From assembly GCF_017874715.1 (NCBI RefSeq), contig NZ_JAGGLR010000007.1:124001-188000 (forward strand): a stretch of 64,000 nt of DNA, written 5' to 3'. The notes beneath the pieces were generated by a model that ran no database searches, was not told the DNA's origin, and was given only the letters and a program-made list of their open reading frames with translations. Both the position numbers and the translations under genes were made by a program. The DNA is from Streptomyces iranensis. Its GTDB lineage: Bacteria > Actinomycetota > Actinomycetes > Streptomycetales > Streptomycetaceae. Positions 59,532-64,000 of the stretch are shown one piece after another (positions within the stretch are counted from its first letter, which is position 1; each line of letters opens with the position of its first letter).

Positions 59532-60854
59532 TCACTTCGCCGGCATCTGCTGCTGGGCCTTCTCCAGCTTGGCCTTCACCGATGCGGTGGTCACCGGGCG
59601 TCCGCCGGCGGCGTCCGCGAACAGCTCCTTGACGGCCGTGCCCACGGACGTCTCGAACTGCGACTCGTCGGCCACCTGTGGCAGCGCCTCGGCGCTCTTG
59701 GCGAGGGTGTCCCGCAGGGCGGCCGTCGCCTGGGTGTTGAACGCGGGGTCGGACTGGGCGGACTTGACCGGCGGGATGGAGCCGTACGCCTTGTTGAGGA
59801 TCTTCTGCTCCGCGTCGCTGGTCATGAACTTCACGAACTTCAGGGCGCCGTCGTGGTTGTCGGTGTTCTTGAAGACGGCCAGGTTGATGCCGGCGACCAT
59901 CGAGTTGACGGCGGTGCCGGTGCCGGGGGTGCCGGAGCGTACGGGCGCCGGGGCCACGCCCCACTCGTCGTCCTTCATGCCCAGGGAGGCGAAGGTGGCG
60001 GAGGCGGTCTGCCACAGGACCATGGCCGTCTTGCCCTTGGCGAAGTCGCTGAGGGACTGGTTCTGCGCGTACTCGGCGTTGCCCGGGGCGATGATCTTGT
60101 CCTTCGCCATCAGGTCGACATACTGCTTGATCGCGGAGACCGCGCCGTCCGAGGTGAAGTCGGGCTTGCCGTCGGCGGTGAAGAAGTCCGCGCCGTGCTG
60201 CTTGGCGAAGACGAAGACCTGGTGGATGTTCTCCGAGAGGTTCGCGCCCTCGGCACCGAGGCCCCACTTGCCGTCCTTGGAGAGCTTCTTGCCGTCGGCG
60301 ACGACGTCGTCCCAGGTGGCGGGCGGCTTCGAGATGCCGGCGTCGGCGAACATCTTCTTGTTGTAGTAGAGCGCGTACGCCATCGAGTACAGCGGCACCG
60401 CGGCCGGGTCCTCGCCCTTCACCCCGGTCGAGCCGAGGGCGGAGTCCACGAAGCGGTCCTTGCCGCCGATGCCGCCGAAGTTCTTGTCGTCCCACGGCAG
60501 CAGCGCCCCGGACGCCTGGAGCGAGGCGCTCCAGGTGTTGCCGATGTTCAGCACGTCGGGGCCCTGACCGGAGGTGGTGGCGGTGAGGATCCGGTTCAGC
60601 AGCTCGGACCAGGGGATGACCTCGAGTTTCACTCTGATCCCGGTCTGTTTCTCGAACTTGTCGAGCTCGGGCTTCAGGACCTTCTTGTCCACCGCGATGC
60701 TGGCGCCCTGGTTGGAGGCCCAGTAGGTGAGCGTCTTGGGCGAGTCGTTGGATCCGCCGCCGCCAGCCGTCGAGGAACCGCCTCCGCAGGCCGAGACGGC
60801 GAGGGCGAGTGACAAGGTGACGGCGCCTATGGCCGCGACTCGGATGCTGCGCAT
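59532..60854 (-). CDS. Sugar-binding lipoprotein of ABC transporter
   Basis: A 440-aa group 1 solute-binding protein. The signal ends in a lipobox (ALAVSAC), so the Gly/Ser-rich mature N-terminus is lipid-anchored. TLTYWASNQGASIAV..., SGQGPDVLNIGNTWSASLQ, PLYSMAYALYYNKKMF and FAKGKTAMVLWQ are typical of cellobiose/beta-glucoside-type binders. It is the first gene of the SBP-MalF-MalG-GH1 operon. A possible promoter (60956-60984) overlaps a dyad facing the divergent ROK regulator. Confidence 0.92.
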   Translation of the reverse strand: MRSIRVAAIGAVTLSLALAVSACGGGSSTAGGGGSNDSPKTLTYWASNQGASIAVDKKVLKPELDKFEKQTGIRVKLEVIPWSELLNRILTATTSGQGPDVLNIGNTWSASLQASGALLPWDDKNFGGIGGKDRFVDSALGSTGVKGEDPAAVPLYSMAYALYYNKKMFADAGISKPPATWDDVVADGKKLSKDGKWGLGAEGANLSENIHQVFVFAKQHGADFFTADGKPDFTSDGAVSAIKQYVDLMAKDKIIAPGNAEYAQNQSLSDFAKGKTAMVLWQTASATFASLGMKDDEWGVAPAPVRSGTPGTGTAVNSMVAGINLAVFKNTDNHDGALKFVKFMTSDAEQKILNKAYGSIPPVKSAQSDPAFNTQATAALRDTLAKSAEALPQVADESQFETSVGTAVKELFADAAGGRPVTTASVKAKLEKAQQQMPAK

Positions 60855-60940
60855 GGCTCCTGGTGTCCCTTCCGGGAGTGGTGAATGCCAAGAAGGACCC
60901 GGGTACGCGACCGCGTTCAACTCCCGAAGCCTCTCACGGC

Positions 60941-60961
60941 TTAATTTAGGACGTGAGTTAA
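60941..60961. promoter_or_regulatory. Putative ROK operator (TTAATTTA...GTTAA dyad)
   Basis: An imperfect AT-rich 21-bp dyad in the gap between the transporter operon and the divergent ROK gene; TTAA ends pair perfectly with two inner matches per arm. It overlaps the proposed -10 of the transporter promoter. Confidence 0.6.
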
Positions 60962-60984
60962 ACCTCAAGAGAAGGTCGCGTCAA
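60956..60984 (-). promoter_or_regulatory. Possible promoter of sugar-uptake operon
   Basis: On the minus strand TTGACG (60984-60979) is followed after 17 nt by TTAACT (60961-60956). The -35 is good, the -10 weak, as expected for a regulated promoter. Confidence 0.45.
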
Positions 60985-61036
60985 GAGATCCGGCGGAGGT
61001 ATCTTGCGGCGCGTAGCCCGGAGTTGAGGAGGCCAG

Positions 61037-62344
61037 GTGACGGCGAACAACGGCCGTACGGTTCGTGACCTGCGGCGGGAGAACCGTGCCGGCGTGCTGC
61101 GCCGGTTGTACTTCGACGGGCCGATGAGCCGCTATTCGCTGGCCCCCGCGACCGGGCTGAGTTCAGGTTCCATCAGCAACGTGGTCACCGAACTGCTCGC
61201 CGAGGAGCTGGTGGAGGAGGCCGGGAGCGTCGACTCCGACGGCGGCCGCCCCCGCACCCTGCTGCGGATCGCCCCGCACAGCGGCCACATGATCGGGGTG
61301 GATGTCGGCGAGACCCGGGTCCGCGTCGAGCTGTTCGATCTGGCACTGGCCGAACAGGCCCATGCGGACCGGCCGTTGCCCACGCGCGGCCCCGGGCACC
61401 GGGACCGCTACGACAGCGAGCTGATCGCGGGCCATATCCGCGACGGTATCGCCGAGGTCCTGGCGGCGGCCGGGCTCGCCCCCGATCGGCTCCTCGGCGT
61501 CGGCATCGGCGTCCCCGGCATCGTCGAACACTCCGAGGAGGGCGGTGCGGTGGTGCACTGCCAGCCGATCGGCTGGGAGGCGGTCCCGCTGGAGCGCATG
61601 CTGCGCCGACCGGGCCATCTCCCCGAGGACGTCCCGTACTTCATCGAGAACGGCGCCAAGACGCTGGGCCAGGCCGAGATGTGGTTCGGCGCCGGGCGCG
61701 GCGCGCGCAACGCGGTGGTCGTGCTCTTCGGATCGGGCGTCGGCGCCTGCGTCGTCACCGAGGACGTCGAGCACGGCCGGGCGGTGGAGTGGGGCCATCT
61801 CACGGTGCGGGTGCGGGGCCGCCGGTGCCGCTGCGGGGCGCTGGGCTGCCTGGAGGCGTATGCGGGCGCGGAAGCGCTGCTGGAGCGCTGGCAGGAAGCG
61901 GGCGGGCAGCCGCCGTCCGACACCGACGAGGAGACCGCCCTGACGGCGATGCTGGCCGCCGCCTACCCCGAGGACGGTGGCGACCCGGACCCGGTGGCGG
62001 CCGCCGTCCTCGCCGAGACGGCGGAGTACCTGGGCGCGGGGCTGTCCGACCTGATCAACCTCTTCCAGCCCGAGCGCATCCTGGTCGGCGGCTGGGCCGG
62101 TCTCCAGCTCGGCGCGCGCTTCCTGGACTCGGTGCGCCGCCACGCGCTGTCCTACGCGCTGCCGTACCCGTCCGGACGCGTCGGCATCGACCTGGGGGCG
62201 CTGGGACCGGACGCGGTGACGGTGGGCGCCGCGATCCTGCCGCTCGCCGACTTCTTCGCCCGCGGTGGGCGCCGCCTGCCCGCCGGGCCCTCGCCGGAGC
62301 CGTCCCCCGCGTGGCGCACGACCTTGGGCACGCGGCTGGCGTAG
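61037..62344 (+). CDS. ROK-family transcriptional regulator
   Basis: A 435-aa NagC/XylR-type repressor. The N-terminal winged HTH covers about 10-75 (LRRENRAGVLRRLYFDGPMSRYSLAPATGLSSGSISNVV). The ROK sugar-kinase-like domain follows, with GVGIGVPGIVEH near 155, EWGHLTV, and the zinc-binding CRCGALGCLEAYAG near 265. GTG 61037 has GGAGG 4 nt upstream. It is divergent from the beta-glucoside uptake operon and probably represses it in the absence of substrate. The extended C-terminal Pro-rich tail is not part of the fold. Confidence 0.9.
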   Translation: MTANNGRTVRDLRRENRAGVLRRLYFDGPMSRYSLAPATGLSSGSISNVVTELLAEELVEEAGSVDSDGGRPRTLLRIAPHSGHMIGVDVGETRVRVELFDLALAEQAHADRPLPTRGPGHRDRYDSELIAGHIRDGIAEVLAAAGLAPDRLLGVGIGVPGIVEHSEEGGAVVHCQPIGWEAVPLERMLRRPGHLPEDVPYFIENGAKTLGQAEMWFGAGRGARNAVVVLFGSGVGACVVTEDVEHGRAVEWGHLTVRVRGRRCRCGALGCLEAYAGAEALLERWQEAGGQPPSDTDEETALTAMLAAAYPEDGGDPDPVAAAVLAETAEYLGAGLSDLINLFQPERILVGGWAGLQLGARFLDSVRRHALSYALPYPSGRVGIDLGALGPDAVTVGAAILPLADFFARGGRRLPAGPSPEPSPAWRTTLGTRLA

Positions 62345-62369
62345 GGGCGGGGCGGGCGGCACAGGGGGG

Positions 62370-62476
62370 GCGACGCACATGCCTGGCGCAGGCGGAGGGG
62401 ACGCACATGCCTGGTACAGGCGGAGGCGACGCACATGCCTGGTACAGGCGGAGGCGACGCACATGCCTGGCGGAGG
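62370..62476. repeat. 28-bp tandem repeat (3 full units and 1 partial)
   Basis: Units begin at 62370, 62398, 62426 and 62454. Each carries GACGCACATGCCTGG and, in units 2-3, the small hairpin GCCTG-GTA-CAGGC. It lies between the convergent ROK and LacI genes and may act as a terminator array. The rest of the gap to 62594 contains related degenerate pieces. Confidence 0.85.
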
Positions 62477-62594
62477 CGCTACGCGCGCCTCCCGCGCAGG
62501 AGGCGACGCCCACGTCCGGCGCAGGCGCTACGCACACGGGTGACACACGGGGCGCCCCCACGTCCGGCGCGGGGCTACGCCGACTCCCATGCCG

Positions 62595-63635
62595 CTACGC
62601 CGACTCCCGTACCACCAGCTCCGGTTCGAAGAGGACCGCGACCGGATCGGTGCGCAGGCCCCGGACGTGCTCGTCGAGCAGCCGGGCCATCGCCGCCGCC
62701 ATGTCCTCCACCGGCTGGCGCACCGAGGTCAGCGGCGGCCGACAGGTGGCGGCCACGCTTGAGTCGTCGAAGCCGACGACCGCGACATCGTCGGGCACCC
62801 GCCGGCCACGCTCCCTCAGCACCTGGCAGGCCCCCTGGGCCATCAGGTCGTTGGCCGCGAACACCCCTTCCACATCGGGGTGTTCGGCGAGCAGCGCGGT
62901 CATCGCCACCACCCCGCTGTCCAGCGTGAATCCGCCCTCGGCCACCGGAACGTACGGATGCCCACCGCGGGCCATGGTGTCGCGGAATCCGGCGAGCCGC
63001 TCCTGGCTCGCCGGCACGGCCCACGGTCCCGACACGGTGGCCACCTTCCGGCACCCCCGGGCCAGCAGGCGCTCGGCGGCGATGCGGCCACCGTCCCAGT
63101 GCGCCAGGTCGACATGGCTGAGCGCCACCGGCCGCACGGGCCGGGCGAACAGCACGGCGGGCAGTCCGGCGTCAGCGAGCAGCGCGGGCAGTGGATCGTC
63201 GGGGTGGGTGGACACCACGAGGGCCCCGTCCGCGTTCCCCTGCCGCAGATACCTCACCACCTCCTGCCGGGCCTCGGGGGACTCGGCGAACATCAGCACC
63301 GGGTGCGTCGAGCGCGGCCGCAGGAACCCCACCACGCCACCGACCACCCGGCCGAAGAACGGGTCCGAGAACACCCGGGCGGCGAAGGCGTTCTGCTCCT
63401 CCTCCGAGGTGTCCCCGGCCCCGGAGACGACGAGCGCCACGGTGCCGGTGCGCCGGGTCACCAGCGATCTGGCCGCCCGGTTGGGCGCGTAGCCGGTCCT
63501 CTCGATCGCCAGCCGGACCAGGTCCTGGATGGCCGGATCCACATTGCGGACGCCATTGACGACCCGGGACACGGTCGCCCGGGAGACACCAGCTTCCCGG
63601 GCGACATCCTCCAAGGTCGGGGCCTGTCGGTTCAT
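62595..63635 (-). CDS. LacI-family transcriptional regulator
   Basis: A 346-aa repressor. The HTH LEDVAREAGVSRATVSRVVNGVRNVDPAIQDLV is at 8-45, followed by the hinge helix (APNRAARSL) and the periplasmic-binding-type effector domain (ALVVSGAGDTSEEE..., GVFAANDLMAQGACQVLRERGRRVPDDVAVVGFDDSSVA). It lies downstream of another secreted carbohydrate-binding protein gene, which is its likely target together with its own promoter, where the palindrome AGAGCGCTCT sits. Confidence 0.92.
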   Translation of the reverse strand: MNRQAPTLEDVAREAGVSRATVSRVVNGVRNVDPAIQDLVRLAIERTGYAPNRAARSLVTRRTGTVALVVSGAGDTSEEEQNAFAARVFSDPFFGRVVGGVVGFLRPRSTHPVLMFAESPEARQEVVRYLRQGNADGALVVSTHPDDPLPALLADAGLPAVLFARPVRPVALSHVDLAHWDGGRIAAERLLARGCRKVATVSGPWAVPASQERLAGFRDTMARGGHPYVPVAEGGFTLDSGVVAMTALLAEHPDVEGVFAANDLMAQGACQVLRERGRRVPDDVAVVGFDDSSVAATCRPPLTSVRQPVEDMAAAMARLLDEHVRGLRTDPVAVLFEPELVVRESA

Positions 63636-63670
63636 GTCCGCACCCTAGTGGCCGTGCGCCTCGGGGGCAT

Positions 63671-63680
63671 AGAGCGCTCT
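63671..63680. promoter_or_regulatory. LacI-type operator AGAGCGCTCT
   Basis: A perfect 10-bp palindrome 36 nt before the LacI gene start. The GAGCGCTC core matches the centre of the CebR box TGGGAGCGCTCCCA. Likely autoregulatory. Confidence 0.55.
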
Positions 63681-63701
63681 CCCGCCGCCCTCCTCAGTGG
63701 C

Positions 63702-64000
63702 TCAGTGGTAGACGCCGAACTCGTAGAGCGAGTAGCCGTAGCCGGTGCCACGGGCCGTGCCGTGGACGCGGACGTAGCGCCCGGTGCCGGAGACGTCGAA
63801 GTCGTCCACACCACCGTTGCCGTCCGTCACCTCACGGACGGTGCGCCAGCTGCTGCCGTCGTCGGATGTCTGGATGGTGTACGCCTTGGCGTAGGCGGCC
63901 TCCCACACCAGCTGGACGTGGGTGAAGGAGGTGGACGCGCCGAGGTCCACCTGGAGCCACTGCGGATCGCTCCAGTCGGCGGCCCAGCGGGTGTCCGCCT
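63702..64000 (-). CDS. C-terminal part of a secreted protein with F5/8C (CBM32-like) domain
   Basis: Only the last 99 codons are in the window; the frame stays open to the edge. The visible part is a discoidin/F5/8-type C domain: WLQVDLGASTSFTHVQLVWEAAYAKAYTIQTSDDG..., YVRVHGTARGTGYGYSLYEFGVY, very similar to the modules of the GH16 enzyme at 53474. Such modules sit at the end of secreted glycosidases in Streptomyces. The catalytic part lies beyond 64000. Confidence 0.85.
   Translation of the reverse strand, partial: ADTRWAADWSDPQWLQVDLGASTSFTHVQLVWEAAYAKAYTIQTSDDGSSWRTVREVTDGNGGVDDFDVSGTGRYVRVHGTARGTGYGYSLYEFGVYH

Noticed and set aside
62370..62476. CRISPR or coding repeat
   Set aside because: Only about 3.8 direct copies with no spacers; 28 bp is not a multiple of three and the frames have no start signals.

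Overview
The window is a 64 kb piece of a high-GC actinomycete chromosome, almost certainly Streptomyces. The signs are very high third-position G+C, frequent GTG starts and GTGA/ATGA overlaps, rare TTA (bldA-type) codons, HrdB-like TTGACR/TANNNT promoters, and typical gene families (streptogrisin-type protease, SigB/F/G-type sigma factor, Rv1733c and DUF1876 proteins, DUF2267, F420-dependent oxidoreductases). I see no tRNA, rRNA, insertion sequence, phage or CRISPR. A dispersed GC-rich hairpin repeat resembles elements common in some Streptomyces clades; I do not name a species.

Layout. (1) 1-1.3 kb: ornithine aminotransferase closed by a strong hairpin. (2) 1.5-10.5 kb: a one-direction block that looks like a small-molecule locus. 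It encodes a membrane ABM-domain protein, a fused PabA-PabB aminodeoxychorismate synthase, two different adenylate-forming enzymes, a FAD hydroxylase, a PabC-like protein that has lost the PLP lysine, and an AhpD/CMD-fold protein. No PKS or NRPS is present, and one ligase carries a TTA codon. (3) 10.6-11.6 kb: Rv1733c- and DUF1876-type stress proteins, with a perfect palindrome and tandem 16-mers before the second. (4) 11.8-15.8 kb: cellulase-like enzyme, MHS transporter and AnmK. (5) 15.9-19.4 kb: a P-loop-like protein lacking the Walker A lysine, with a TTA codon at position 10, translationally coupled to a membrane-anchored periplasmic-binding-protein-like receptor; this is the best candidate here for an undescribed signalling module. 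(6) 19.4-26.4 kb: DnaK paralogue, soluble transhydrogenase, DUF1275, a CGNR regulator divergent from a PanE-like reductase across a perfect operator palindrome, and DUF2000 divergent from Lrp.

(7) 26.4-34.6 kb: a catabolic locus. An NCS1 permease and a SnoaL-flavin reductase fusion lie on the minus strand. Divergent from them is an operon of luciferase-like monooxygenase, two DUF1185 paralogues, alpha/beta hydrolase and aldehyde dehydrogenase, followed by a GntR/FCD regulator. HrdB-type promoters are visible for both divergent arms and for the regulator; two are leaderless. A shared 10-mer marks a likely GntR operator in two places. (8) 34.8-38.3 kb: secreted GH3 enzyme and AEC transporter. 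(9) 38.5-43.9 kb: a stress and redox block (sigma factor, SDR, F420/PPOX oxidoreductases, DUF2267, DUF308, a 52-aa membrane protein). (10) 44-46.8 kb: exo-beta-D-glucosaminidase-like GH2. (11) 47-51 kb: a 15-bp minisatellite, an Rv2629-type protein and a PolX-uracil glycosylase repair pair. (12) 51-56 kb: streptogrisin-type protease, rhamnose-mutarotase-like protein, secreted GH16 glucanase and a large 26-bp hairpin array. (13) 56-64 kb: a beta-glucoside uptake operon (binding protein, two permeases, GH1), a divergent ROK regulator, a LacI regulator and the 3' end of another discoidin-domain secreted protein.

As a whole the window reads as soil-saprophyte accessory chromosome. Polysaccharide uptake systems have their own regulators. 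One N-heterocycle-type catabolic locus looks complete. The ADC-linked locus and the receptor/P-loop pair are the least explained parts.
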